Assembly (NCBI RefSeq): GCF_003160695.1
Contig: NZ_QGDD01000008.1
Location: 186,001-250,000, forward strand
DNA: 64,000 nt
Origin: Nocardioides silvaticus
GTDB taxonomy: Bacteria; Actinomycetota; Actinomycetes; Propionibacteriales; Nocardioidaceae
Reading direction: 5' to 3'
The translations under genes were made by a program, and so were the position numbers. Of this stretch, positions 8,019 to 17,667 are shown piece after piece (position 1 is the first letter of the stretch; the number at the start of each line of letters is the position of its first letter). Under the pieces are notes generated by a model, which was not told where the DNA came from, ran no database searches, and saw only the letters and a program-made list of their open reading frames with translations.

Positions 8019-9188
8019 ATGCCCAGCGGCTCCTCCCTCGAGCGGCTGCGCGCTGCGAACCGGCGCGCGCTCCTCGCGCTGCTCGACACCGAGGGACCGC
8101 TCAGCCGGGCCGACCTCGCCCGCGGCACCGGCCTGTCCCGCACGACGATCTCCGGACTGGTGACCGACCTCGTCGCTGCCGGTCAGGTGGTCGAGACGAC
8201 CGACAAGGGGCGGCCCCACAAGGGCGGCAGCGGCCGACCGCCGATGCTGATCGCGCTGAGCCCCGGCTCCGGCACGGTGGTCGGCGTCGACCTCGGCCAC
8301 CGCCACCTCCGGGTGGCCCTCGCCGACCGCACCGGCACCGTGCTGGCCGAGGAGACCGAGACCATCGACGTCGACGAGGACGGCACCGCAGCCCTCGACC
8401 GCGCGGCGGCGGCGGCCCGTCGCATCGCCCACGCGGCCGGGAAGGACGCGGCCCGCGTGCACATGGTCGGCATGTGCGTACCGGCGCCGTTCGACCGCCG
8501 CTCGGCACGGATCCGGACCGGGATCCTCCGCGGCTGGCGGGACCTCTCCCCCGGCGAGGAGCTCGCGCGGCGGCTCGGCGTACCCGTGCACGTCGACAAC
8601 GACGCCAACCTCGGTGCCCTCGCCGAGCACACCCGCGGCGCGTCCCACGGCTCCGCGCACGCGATCTACGTCAAGATCGCCAGCGGCATCGGGGCCGGCA
8701 TCGTGCTCGGCGGCCGCCTGCACCGCGGCGCGACCGGACAGGCCGGCGAGATCGGCCACGTGCAGGTCGGCGAGGACGGAGCGATCTGCCGCTGCGGCAA
8801 CCGCGGCTGCCTCGAGACCGTCGCGGCGGCGCCGCGGCTGCTGGCCGTCCTGCAGCCGGCCTACGACGAGCCGCTCACCGCCACCCGCGTGCGCGAGCTC
8901 GACGCCGAGGGCGACGCCGGCGTGCGGCGCGTGCTCTCCGACGCCGGCCGCACGATCGGACGTGCGCTCGCCGACCTCTGCAACAGCCTCAACCCCGAGG
9001 TGATCGTGCTCGGCGGCTCGCTCGGCGCCTCGGCGTCGCTGCGCGAGGGCATCCGGGCGGCCGTCGACCGCTATGCCCAGCCGGACACCGCCGACGCGGT
9101 CCGGGTGGTTGCCGCGCAGCTGGGCGACCGCGCCGAGCTGGTCGGCGCTGTCGCGCTGGCCGTCGCCCGTTCTCGCGAGCCCTCCTGA
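8019..9188 (+). CDS. ROK family transcriptional regulator
   Basis: A 389-residue protein with an N-terminal winged helix-turn-helix (about residues 10-65, with LSRADLARGTGLSRTTIS as the recognition region) and a C-terminal sugar-kinase-like ROK domain. The kinase part shows VVGVDLGHRHLRVAL (phosphate loop), HVDNDANLGALAEH, the glycine-rich IASGIGAGIVLGGRLHRG, and the zinc motif CRCGNRGCLET. ROK repressors sense sugars and control carbohydrate genes. The gene diverges from the family-3 glycosidase, its likely target. An in-frame frame extends upstream to 7893, but ATG 8019 fits the domain start and the promoter. Confidence 0.88.
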   Translation: MPSGSSLERLRAANRRALLALLDTEGPLSRADLARGTGLSRTTISGLVTDLVAAGQVVETTDKGRPHKGGSGRPPMLIALSPGSGTVVGVDLGHRHLRVALADRTGTVLAEETETIDVDEDGTAALDRAAAAARRIAHAAGKDAARVHMVGMCVPAPFDRRSARIRTGILRGWRDLSPGEELARRLGVPVHVDNDANLGALAEHTRGASHGSAHAIYVKIASGIGAGIVLGGRLHRGATGQAGEIGHVQVGEDGAICRCGNRGCLETVAAAPRLLAVLQPAYDEPLTATRVRELDAEGDAGVRRVLSDAGRTIGRALADLCNSLNPEVIVLGGSLGASASLREGIRAAVDRYAQPDTADAVRVVAAQLGDRAELVGAVALAVARSREPS

Positions 9189-9194
9189 CTCAGA

Positions 9195-9563
9195 TCACAG
9201 CAGGTCGAGCAACCAGCTCGGGCGGACCGTGGTCGCGCCGACGCCCGCCACCCGCGCGTCGAGAGCCCGGTCCGCGGTCACGACCGTGACCCGGTCGCCG
9301 CGCTCGGCGGCCCGCTTCGCCTCGGCGAGGATCGTCGCGTCGCCGTCCTTGGGCGCGTGCACCGTCCGGACGTGGGCGTCCTTGCCGGGCCGGACCCCAC
9401 CCTTCGCCCCGCCCTCGAGGACGAGCACCACCTGGTCCTGCGGCACGCCGGCGACGAGCAGCTGCTCGTGCAGCTTGCGTGCCGCTCCGGCACGGTCCTT
9501 CCACCAGCCGTCGGGGCGGGTGCCGACGACGTTGGCGCCGTCGACGATGAGGACCGTGGCCAT
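9195..9563 (-). CDS. NYN-domain (YacP-like) RNA-processing nuclease
   Basis: A 122-residue protein that begins VLIVDGANVVGTRPDGWW, the first acidic motif of the NYN/PIN-like nuclease fold. Further acidic positions follow in TILAEAKR and VVTADRALDAR, the usual site for metal-dependent RNA cleavage. YacP-type proteins (Rae1 in Bacillus) cut mRNA on ribosomes, which is known for that species only. The start codon overlaps the ffh stop by one base (TGATG), so it is probably translated by coupling with ffh in one operon. It is shorter than Bacillus YacP (about 170), consistent with the compact actinobacterial version. Confidence 0.75.
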   Translation of the reverse strand: MATVLIVDGANVVGTRPDGWWKDRAGAARKLHEQLLVAGVPQDQVVLVLEGGAKGGVRPGKDAHVRTVHAPKDGDATILAEAKRAAERGDRVTVVTADRALDARVAGVGATTVRPSWLLDLL

Positions 9564-11170
9564 CACTTGAGGAACTTGGAGAAGTCCTTGGGAAGATCGA
9601 GGTTCGCGGCGGCTGCCTCGTAGTCGACGTCCTCGTCGGCGGCGAAGCCGAACGGGTTGGCCTTCTGCTGTGCCGCCTTCTCCTTCGCGGCGGCGGCCTC
9701 CTCGGCGGCCTTGGCCGGGTTGCCGGACCGGCGCTTGCCGCCCTTGCCCTTGGCCTTCTGCGCCTGCTTGGCCTTGGCGCGCTTGCCGCCGCCGGGACCG
9801 CCCATCCCGGGCATCACGGGCATCCCCGGCATTCCGGGCATCCCGGGCATCCCGGGCATGCCGCCGCCCTTGGCCATCTGCATCATCATCTTGCGCGCCT
9901 CGAAGAACCGGTCGACGAGCCCGTTCACGTCGGACACGGTGCGGCCGGAGCCCTTCGCGATCCGCGCCCGGCGCGAGCCGTCGATGATCTTCGGGTTGTG
10001 CCGCTCGGCGGGCGTCATCGACCGGATGATCGCCTCGATGCGGTCGATCTCCCGCTCGTCGAAGTTCTCGAGCTGCTCGCGGATCTGGCCCGCGCCCGGC
10101 AGCATCTTGAGGATCTTGGTCATCGAGCCGAGCTTCTTGACCTGCTGCATCTGCTCGAGGAAGTCGTCGAGAGTGAACTCGCCACCCTGGCCCGACAGCT
10201 TCTGCGCGGCCTTGAGCGCCTGCTCCTGGTCGAAGGCCTTCTCGGCCTGCTCGATCAGGGTCATCACGTCGCCCATGTCGAGGATCCGCGACGCCATCCG
10301 GTCTGGGTGGAAGACGTCGAAGTCGGTCATCTTCTCGCCGGAGGAGGCGAACATGACCGGCTTGCCGGTGACCTGACGGATCGACAGCGCGGCACCACCG
10401 CGGGCGTCGCCGTCGAGCTTGGTCAGCACGACGCCGTCGTACCCGACGCCGTCGAGGAAGGCCTGGGCCGTGGTCAGCGCGTCCTGGCCGATCATCGCGT
10501 CGACGACGAACAGCACCTCGTCGGGCTGCACCGCGTCGCGGATCGCGGCGGCCTGGCTCATCATCTCCGCGTCGACACCGAGGCGACCCGCGGTGTCGAC
10601 GATCACGACGTCGTGGAGCTTGCGCTTGGCCTCCTCGACCGACGCCTTCGCCACGCCGACGGGGTCGCCGACGCCGTTGCCGGCCTCGGGAGCGAAGACG
10701 GGCACGCCGACCTTGTCGCCGTTGACCTGCAGCTGCTGGACGGCGTTGGGGCGCTGGAGGTCGCAGGCGACCAGCAGCGGCGACTTGCCCTGGTCCTTCA
10801 GCCACAGCGCGAGCTTGGCCGCGAGGGTCGTCTTGCCGGCGCCCTGGAGGCCGGCGAGCATGACGACGGTCGGGCCGGTCTTGGCGTAGCGCAGCCGCCG
10901 CGTCTCGCCGCCGAGGATCGTGACGAGCTCCTCGTCGACGATCTTGATGACCTGCTGGGCGGGGTTCAGCGCCTGGCTGACCTCCTCGCCCCGGGCTCGC
11001 TCCTTGACTGCCGCAACGAAGTCCTTGACCACCGGCAGCGCGACGTCGGCCTCGAGCAGCGCGATCCGGATCTCGCGCGCGGTCGCGTCGATGTCGGCCT
11101 CGGAGAGCCGGCCCTTGCCGCGCAGGTTCTTGAACGTGTCGGCAAGGCGGTCGGACAGGGTGGCGAACAA
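9563..11170 (-). CDS. ffh: Signal recognition particle GTPase Ffh
   Basis: A 535-residue SRP54 protein that binds signal sequences on the ribosome with 4.5S RNA and delivers nascent membrane proteins to FtsY. The N domain covers about residues 1-85. The G domain has GLQGAGKTTLAAKLA (P-loop), DTAGRLGVDAEMM (G3) and TKLDGDARGGAALS (G4 and closing loop). The methionine-rich M domain follows. Near the end is an unusual run of Gly-Met-Pro triplets (about residues 440-470), then a Lys/Ala-rich tail. The start is TTG 11170 with GAGGAA just upstream. ftsY, its partner, is 4 kb away on the same strand. No 4.5S RNA gene was identified in the window. Confidence 0.97.
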   Translation of the reverse strand: MFATLSDRLADTFKNLRGKGRLSEADIDATAREIRIALLEADVALPVVKDFVAAVKERARGEEVSQALNPAQQVIKIVDEELVTILGGETRRLRYAKTGPTVVMLAGLQGAGKTTLAAKLALWLKDQGKSPLLVACDLQRPNAVQQLQVNGDKVGVPVFAPEAGNGVGDPVGVAKASVEEAKRKLHDVVIVDTAGRLGVDAEMMSQAAAIRDAVQPDEVLFVVDAMIGQDALTTAQAFLDGVGYDGVVLTKLDGDARGGAALSIRQVTGKPVMFASSGEKMTDFDVFHPDRMASRILDMGDVMTLIEQAEKAFDQEQALKAAQKLSGQGGEFTLDDFLEQMQQVKKLGSMTKILKMLPGAGQIREQLENFDEREIDRIEAIIRSMTPAERHNPKIIDGSRRARIAKGSGRTVSDVNGLVDRFFEARKMMMQMAKGGGMPGMPGMPGMPGMPVMPGMGGPGGGKRAKAKQAQKAKGKGGKRRSGNPAKAAEEAAAAKEKAAQQKANPFGFAADEDVDYEAAAANLDLPKDFSKFLK

Positions 11171-11263
11171 AGGGGTTCCTCAAGGACGGGGTGCGCGGGT
11201 CGATCAGCGGTCCATCCTAACGGCGAAGCGGTCGTACGCCGGTGCCCGGCATACCCTGGCGAC

Positions 11264-11557
11264 GTGACCTACATCGTGTTCGGTGTCGCCGGGGTGCTCG
11301 TCCTGTGCCTCGTCGTCTGGGCCGGGCACCGCATGGTCCGCAACCCAGCGCCCAACGCCGGCGGCATCGCCGACGGGCTGGGCAGCTTCAACGAGGTCTT
11401 CGACCCGGGCCGGGCCCGGGCCGACCAGGACCTCAAGTCCAGGGACAACCAGCGCGAGATCGTGCCCCGCCCCGAGGACGAGGACGACCATCCGTTCCGC
11501 ATCGACCACGTCACGATGCGGGCCCACATCAAGCGCCCGAAGCCTCCGCAGGCTTGA
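11264..11557 (+). CDS. Small membrane-anchored protein, 97 aa
   Basis: A GTG start (11264) leads into one hydrophobic segment, YIVFGVAGVLVLCLVVWAG, followed by a charged soluble part rich in Asp, Arg and Glu. It is therefore likely a single-pass protein with the C-terminal part in the cytoplasm. I do not recognise the family, and no catalytic motif is visible. It lies between ffh and glnD, is transcribed opposite to both, and overlaps the glnD 3' end by 29 bp. The clear membrane segment and codon use suggest it is a real gene. Confidence 0.6.
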   Translation: MTYIVFGVAGVLVLCLVVWAGHRMVRNPAPNAGGIADGLGSFNEVFDPGRARADQDLKSRDNQREIVPRPEDEDDHPFRIDHVTMRAHIKRPKPPQA

Positions 11558-13766
11558 GCCGCTCCCGGACGGCGGTGGCCGCCTCCGCCGCCCGTGGCCC
11601 GGACAGCGGTTCGCCGCCGGGCTCCTGCACGTAGAACACGTCGACGGCCTGCGGGCCGAGCGTCGAGATGTGCGCCGAGCGCACCGACATGCCGAGCTCC
11701 GCGAGCACCGCGCTGACCAGGTAGACGACGCCGAGCCGGTCGGCGGTGCGCACCTCGACCACCGTCGCCTGCTCGCTCGCCTCCGGCCGGACGACGACCG
11801 TCGGGGCGAGGTCGGGTCCCGAGCCGTCGGCCCGGGGGGCCAGTCGCGCGGCCGGGTCGACGCGCCCGGCGGCCACCGAGTCGAACACGTTGCGCAGCCG
11901 CCCCTCGTCGAGCCGGTCGTCCGCGACGTCCCACACGCAGACGCCGTGCTCCCCCTGGGCCCAGATCCGCGCCGCCCGCACCTGCAGCCGCTGCAGCGCG
12001 AACGTGGCGGCGACGTCGGCGAGCAGTCCCACCCGGTCGAGCGAGACCATCGTGACCCGGGAGCCGTCCTCGACGGCGCGGACGGTGATGGCGATCGACC
12101 CGGACCGCGCGGCGGCAGGGATGTCGATCTCCTCGACGGCGTCGGCGGCAGGCACGCTCCCCTGCTCCAGCGCCGCGCGGGTGCGGCGCGCGAGGTCGCG
12201 GACCAGGCCCGCCCGCCACGTCGTCCAGGCCTTCGGAGAGGTCGCTCGAGCATCGGCCTCGGTGAGCGCGGCCAGCAGCGCGAGCGCCTCGGGCGTGCGG
12301 ACGTGCTCGGTGAGCAGCTCGATGGTGGCCGGGTCGTCGGGGTCGCGGGTGGTGGCCGTCGTGACGAGCAGCAGGTGCCAGCGCACCAGCCGCGCGACAA
12401 GGTCGACGGCCTGCTGGTCGAAGCCCATCCGGGTCGCGATGGCGCGGGCGACCGGCTCCCCCGCCACGCTGTGCTCGACCTCGCCCCCCTTGCCGATGTC
12501 GTGCAGCAGCGCCGCGACGACAAGCACGTCGGGCCGCGCGACCTCACGGATCAGGGCGGCCGCCTCGATGCAGGTCTCGACGACGTGCCGGTCGACGGTG
12601 AACCGGTGAATCTCCGAGGCGTGCGGCAGCAGCCGGATCCGCTCCCACTCAGGCAGCACGGCCGACAGGGCCCCGGTCTCCTCGAGCGTCTCCCACACCG
12701 CCAGCAGGCCCGGGCCGGCCGCGAGCAGGCGCACCAGCTCCTGGCGGGCCTCCTCGGGCCACGGGTCGGGCAGGGGCGGGCACTCGCGCACCAGCCGGGC
12801 GGCCGTCGGCGGTGCCAGCGGCACGTTGCGCCGCGCCGCCTCGGCCGCCGCGCGGAGCAGCAGGACCGGGTCGGTCGCGGGCCTTGCCCCGCGGTCCAGC
12901 ACCACCTCGCCCTTCGACAGCGCGACGCCGGGAGCGAGCCGCTCGAGCTCGGGGCGCCGCGGCCGGCCGGCGGGCGTCCGTCGTACGGCGTCCTCGGCAC
13001 GGCGCCACACGAGCCGCGACAGGTGGGTCAGCCGGCGCCCGAGCTCGCGCACCTGCCGCTGGGCGGCGCGGTCGTCGGGGAGGTCGAGCGCCCCGGCCAG
13101 CGCCGGCCAGTGCTCGGGCGCGATCCGGTCGGTCGCGCGGCCGGCAGCCGCATGCAGGTGGTCGCGGAGATCGAGCAGCTGGTGCCGGGACCGTTCGAGG
13201 TCCGAGGCCGGCACGTCGACCAGCCAGGTCGCCATCAGGCTCTTGAGGGCGGTCGCGTCCCGCAGCCCGCCCTCGGCCTCCTTGAGGTCCGGCACCGCAA
13301 GGTGGGCCAGCTCCCCGACCAGCCGGTGCCGGGCGAGCACCATCTCGTGCAGCTCCGGGAGCCGCTGCTTGGCCCCGCGCCGCCACTCCGCCAGGGCTGC
13401 GGTCCGGAGCCGGATCGTCAGGTTCGGGTCACCGGCCACGTGCCGGACGTCGAGCAGCCCCGACGCCACCCGCACGTCGGCCCGCGCGGCCTCGAGCATC
13501 TCCGGCAGCGACCGCACCGAGTGGTCGAGCTTCTCCCCCGAGTCCCACAGCGGGTACCACAGCTGCTGACCCAGCTCCCCGAGGTCGACCCCGCCGTCGG
13601 CGACCAGCACCACGTCGAGGTCGGAGTACGGCGCCAGCTCGCCCCTGCCGTAGCCACCGACCGCCACCAGGGCGACGCCCGTGTCCGGTCCCCCCGCGAC
13701 GTCGTACGCCCGCGTGCACAGCGCGTCCGCCGCCCCGGTGCGCTCGGCTCTCTCAGTCGCGGTCAT
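11529..13766 (-). CDS. glnD: PII uridylyl/adenylyltransferase GlnD
   Basis: A 745-residue bifunctional enzyme that adds and removes a nucleotide on the PII protein in response to glutamine. The nucleotidyltransferase motif GGYGRGELAPYSDLD lies at residues 37-51. An HD hydrolase motif, LLHDIGKGGEVEHS, is near residue 415, and two ACT regulatory domains form the C-terminal quarter. In studied actinobacteria GlnD adenylylates PII rather than uridylylating it, and the sequence does not decide this. It is the last gene of an amt-glnB-glnD set, 21 bp after glnB. It is shorter than the E. coli protein (about 890), as usual for this phylum. Confidence 0.93.
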   Translation of the reverse strand: MTATERAERTGAADALCTRAYDVAGGPDTGVALVAVGGYGRGELAPYSDLDVVLVADGGVDLGELGQQLWYPLWDSGEKLDHSVRSLPEMLEAARADVRVASGLLDVRHVAGDPNLTIRLRTAALAEWRRGAKQRLPELHEMVLARHRLVGELAHLAVPDLKEAEGGLRDATALKSLMATWLVDVPASDLERSRHQLLDLRDHLHAAAGRATDRIAPEHWPALAGALDLPDDRAAQRQVRELGRRLTHLSRLVWRRAEDAVRRTPAGRPRRPELERLAPGVALSKGEVVLDRGARPATDPVLLLRAAAEAARRNVPLAPPTAARLVRECPPLPDPWPEEARQELVRLLAAGPGLLAVWETLEETGALSAVLPEWERIRLLPHASEIHRFTVDRHVVETCIEAAALIREVARPDVLVVAALLHDIGKGGEVEHSVAGEPVARAIATRMGFDQQAVDLVARLVRWHLLLVTTATTRDPDDPATIELLTEHVRTPEALALLAALTEADARATSPKAWTTWRAGLVRDLARRTRAALEQGSVPAADAVEEIDIPAAARSGSIAITVRAVEDGSRVTMVSLDRVGLLADVAATFALQRLQVRAARIWAQGEHGVCVWDVADDRLDEGRLRNVFDSVAAGRVDPAARLAPRADGSGPDLAPTVVVRPEASEQATVVEVRTADRLGVVYLVSAVLAELGMSVRSAHISTLGPQAVDVFYVQEPGGEPLSGPRAAEAATAVRERLKPAEASGA

Positions 13767-13787
13767 CGGGCGATGACCCTGGCCACC

Positions 13788-15469
<1,682 letters not shown>

Positions 15470-15492
15470 GGCCCTCACCTTGGTGGCGCGAG

Positions 15493-15561
15493 GTTTCGCG
15501 ACCGTCCGGGACTTGTTTCAGCCGTGAAACGAGTTCCGTCCTCGTGTTACGGGAGTGTTAC
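15493..15561 (-). promoter_or_regulatory. Putative GlnR-type operator upstream of amt
   Basis: The upstream region has a perfect inverted pair GTTTC-N6-GAAAC at 15515-15530, another GTTTC at 15493 (22 bp away, two helical turns), and GTTAC-N6-GTTAC at 15546-15561. GlnR of actinobacteria is known to bind GTNAC-N6-GAAAC type pairs (AC-N9-AC) before amt-glnK-glnD. The spacing and half-sites fit that pattern. The last pair overlaps the ftsY stop codon. The glnR gene itself is not in the window. Confidence 0.5.
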
Positions 15562-16700
15562 CCGAGCAGAGCGTCCACGAAGGCCGCGGCGTCGAACGGG
15601 GCCAGGTCGTCGGGCCCCTCGCCGAGGCCGACCAGCTTGACCGGCACCCCGAGCTGACGCTGGACGGCGACGACGATCCCGCCCTTCGCGGAGCCGTCGA
15701 GCTTGGTCAGGGCGATGCCGGTGACGTCGACGACCTCGGAGAAGACCTTGGCCTGGATCAGGCCGTTCTGGCCGGTGGTGGCGTCGAGGACGAGCAGCAC
15801 CTCGGAGACCGGCGCCTGCTTCTCGATGACCCGCTTGACCTTGCCGAGCTCGTCCATCAGGCCCTGCTTGTTCTGCAGCCGGCCGGCGGTGTCGACCACG
15901 ACGGTGTCGACACCGCGCTCCACGCCGTCCTTGACGGCCTCGAACGCCACGCTCGCCGGGTCGCCGCCCTCGGGGCCGCGGACGACCTCGACGCCGACGC
16001 GCTCGCCCCAGGTGCCGAGCTGGTCGGCGGCGGCGGCGCGGAAGGTGTCGGCGGCGGCGAGCAGCACGGAACGCTCCTCGGCGACGAGGATGCGGGCCAG
16101 CTTGCCCACGGTGGTGGTCTTGCCGGTGCCGTTGACACCGACCACGAGGACCACGCCGGGGCCGCCCTGGGCGCCGCTCACGTGGAGCGAGCGGTCCATC
16201 GTCGGGTCGACCAGGGTGATCAGCTCCTCACGGAGCACGGCGCGCACGTCGGTGGCCTCGCCGCCCTCGACCCGCAGGCGCGTGCGCAGCCGCTCGACGA
16301 GCTCCTGGGTGGGCTGCACACCGATGTCGGCCCCGAGGAGCAGGTCCTCGATCGCCTCCCAGGTGTCCTCGTCGAGCTTCTCGCGGCTCAGCAGGCCCAG
16401 CAGGCCCTTGCCGAGTGTGCCGGAACCGGCCAGCCGCTGGCGGAGCCGGACCAGCCGCGAGGCCGGCCGCTCGGGCCGCTCGAGGGTCGGGACCACGACC
16501 TCCGGCTCGGCGACCGCGGTGCCGGCGGCGTCGTCCTCGACCGGCGGGGCGAGGACGTCGGTGGCCGTCGTCGACGACGGCGGCGCCTCGACCGGGGCAC
16601 CCTTGCGACCGCGGGCCAGCAGGGCCGCGCCGCCCACGACGACGACGAGCGCCAGGATCGCGAGACCGATGACGAGGTAGAGCCACTCCATGGCGCTCAT
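15558..16700 (-). CDS. ftsY: Signal recognition particle receptor FtsY
   Basis: A 380-residue SRP receptor GTPase. The N-terminus has a true membrane segment (LYLVIGLAILALVVVVGGAALL, given here only as its extent, residues 7-28) followed by a short acidic/proline linker, unlike E. coli FtsY, which has a long A domain. The NG domain shows GVNGTGKTTTVGKLA, DTAGRLQNKQGLMDELGKV and TKLDGSAKGG. The C-terminal LVGLGEGPDDLAPFD is typical. It receives ribosome-SRP complexes formed by Ffh. The start at 16700 is used; ATG 16691 is an alternative. Upstream, in the same direction, is a tiny membrane-protein gene. Confidence 0.95.
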   Translation of the reverse strand: MSAMEWLYLVIGLAILALVVVVGGAALLARGRKGAPVEAPPSSTTATDVLAPPVEDDAAGTAVAEPEVVVPTLERPERPASRLVRLRQRLAGSGTLGKGLLGLLSREKLDEDTWEAIEDLLLGADIGVQPTQELVERLRTRLRVEGGEATDVRAVLREELITLVDPTMDRSLHVSGAQGGPGVVLVVGVNGTGKTTTVGKLARILVAEERSVLLAAADTFRAAAADQLGTWGERVGVEVVRGPEGGDPASVAFEAVKDGVERGVDTVVVDTAGRLQNKQGLMDELGKVKRVIEKQAPVSEVLLVLDATTGQNGLIQAKVFSEVVDVTGIALTKLDGSAKGGIVVAVQRQLGVPVKLVGLGEGPDDLAPFDAAAFVDALLG

Positions 16701-16710
16701 CCTCGCAGGG

Positions 16711-16899
16711 CTACCTCAGGCGCAGGAGTTCGGCCTCGTCCTCGTCGAGCACCGGCGCGGCGTCGGCGGCCCTGCCGAGCACGTCGCCGAGCCACGGCAG
16801 TGCCGGGACCTTCTCGCCGCGGTGCGGGAAGGCGACGTACAGGATGACGAGGCCGGCGACCGCCAGGCTGGAGAGCATCGCGATCACGATGAAGAGCAC
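16711..16899 (-). CDS. Small single-pass membrane protein, 62 aa
   Basis: A GTG start at 16899 sits 9 bases after GGAGGA, so I prefer it to an upstream GTG at 16932. The product has one hydrophobic segment near its N-terminus (LFIVIAMLSSLAVAGLVIL) and then a short acidic tail ending DEDEAELLRLR. The family is unknown to me. It is 10 bp upstream of ftsY on the same strand and may be co-transcribed with it. The length is too short for any enzymatic assignment. Confidence 0.6.
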   Translation of the reverse strand: MLFIVIAMLSSLAVAGLVILYVAFPHRGEKVPALPWLGDVLGRAADAAPVLDEDEAELLRLR

Positions 16900-16944
16900 G
16901 TCGTTCGTTCCTCCGAGTAGGTGACGGACCACTGTCCCCCGAAA

Positions 16945-17667
16945 CTACCGGTGCTCCTGCCACCACGCGAAGTCGAGGACCTCGCTCGGGCGTGTCAGCA
17001 CCCGGCGGGACCGGGCCTGGACGAACTGGGACCCCTCGCGCCGGCGCTTGAAGTGGATGGTCTCCGGGACGACGCGGTGCACGTAGCCGCCGCGGTAGGT
17101 CTCCAGCATCCAGTGCCAGTCCTCGTAGGCGTAGCCGTCAGCCACTGCGCGGTCGGCGAACGGGTGCTCGACGTAGGCGGCCCGGGGCGCCAGGCACAGG
17201 GCGTCCCAGGGGTTCGCGACCCGCAGGAAGGCCGGGTCGAACGCCGGGTCGGTCTGGTCGGGCAGGAAGTAGAGGTTCTGCTGGTCGCCGAAGAACCAGT
17301 TGAGCTCCGGGTGTGCGATGGTCCGCACGCTCTCCGCGCACAGGCGGTAGGCGTCGACCAGCCAGTTCTCGCTCCAGAGGTCGTCGCCGTCGAGGAACGC
17401 GACGTGGCCGCCGGCCGCCAGGCCGACGGCGTGGTTGCGGACCTTGCCCTGGTCGGCGTACGACACCGTGGCGACGGCCGCGCCGTGCCGGTCGGCCTCG
17501 GCGAGGACCGCGGCGGTGGCGGCGGTCGGGTTGTCGAGCACGACGAGCACCTCGACGTCGATCCCGTCGGCGCGCGCGACGCCGACGGCGTCGAGCAGGC
17601 TGCGGAACGACAGCCCGGCCATCACGCCCTCGCCGTGGGCGGTGAGGATCGCGGTCACGTCAGCCAT
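16945..17667 (-). CDS. Glycosyltransferase family 2
   Basis: A 240-residue GT-A fold glycosyltransferase. It begins with a beta strand VTAILTAHGEG, has the nucleotide-binding acidic stretch VLVVLDNPT, and the metal-binding DxD-type motif in AFLDGDDLWSENW at about residues 90-102. The acceptor side contains YEDWHWMLETY, the usual ED region acting as base. It would transfer a sugar from a nucleotide donor, but donor and acceptor are unknown. No membrane segment is seen. Its start overlaps the end of the next gene by 13 bp, so both are one unit, diverging from the CysH-SQD1 gene. The natural donor could be UDP-sulfoquinovose; this is inference from location only. Confidence 0.85.
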   Translation of the reverse strand: MADVTAILTAHGEGVMAGLSFRSLLDAVGVARADGIDVEVLVVLDNPTAATAAVLAEADRHGAAVATVSYADQGKVRNHAVGLAAGGHVAFLDGDDLWSENWLVDAYRLCAESVRTIAHPELNWFFGDQQNLYFLPDQTDPAFDPAFLRVANPWDALCLAPRAAYVEHPFADRAVADGYAYEDWHWMLETYRGGYVHRVVPETIHFKRRREGSQFVQARSRRVLTRPSEVLDFAWWQEHR

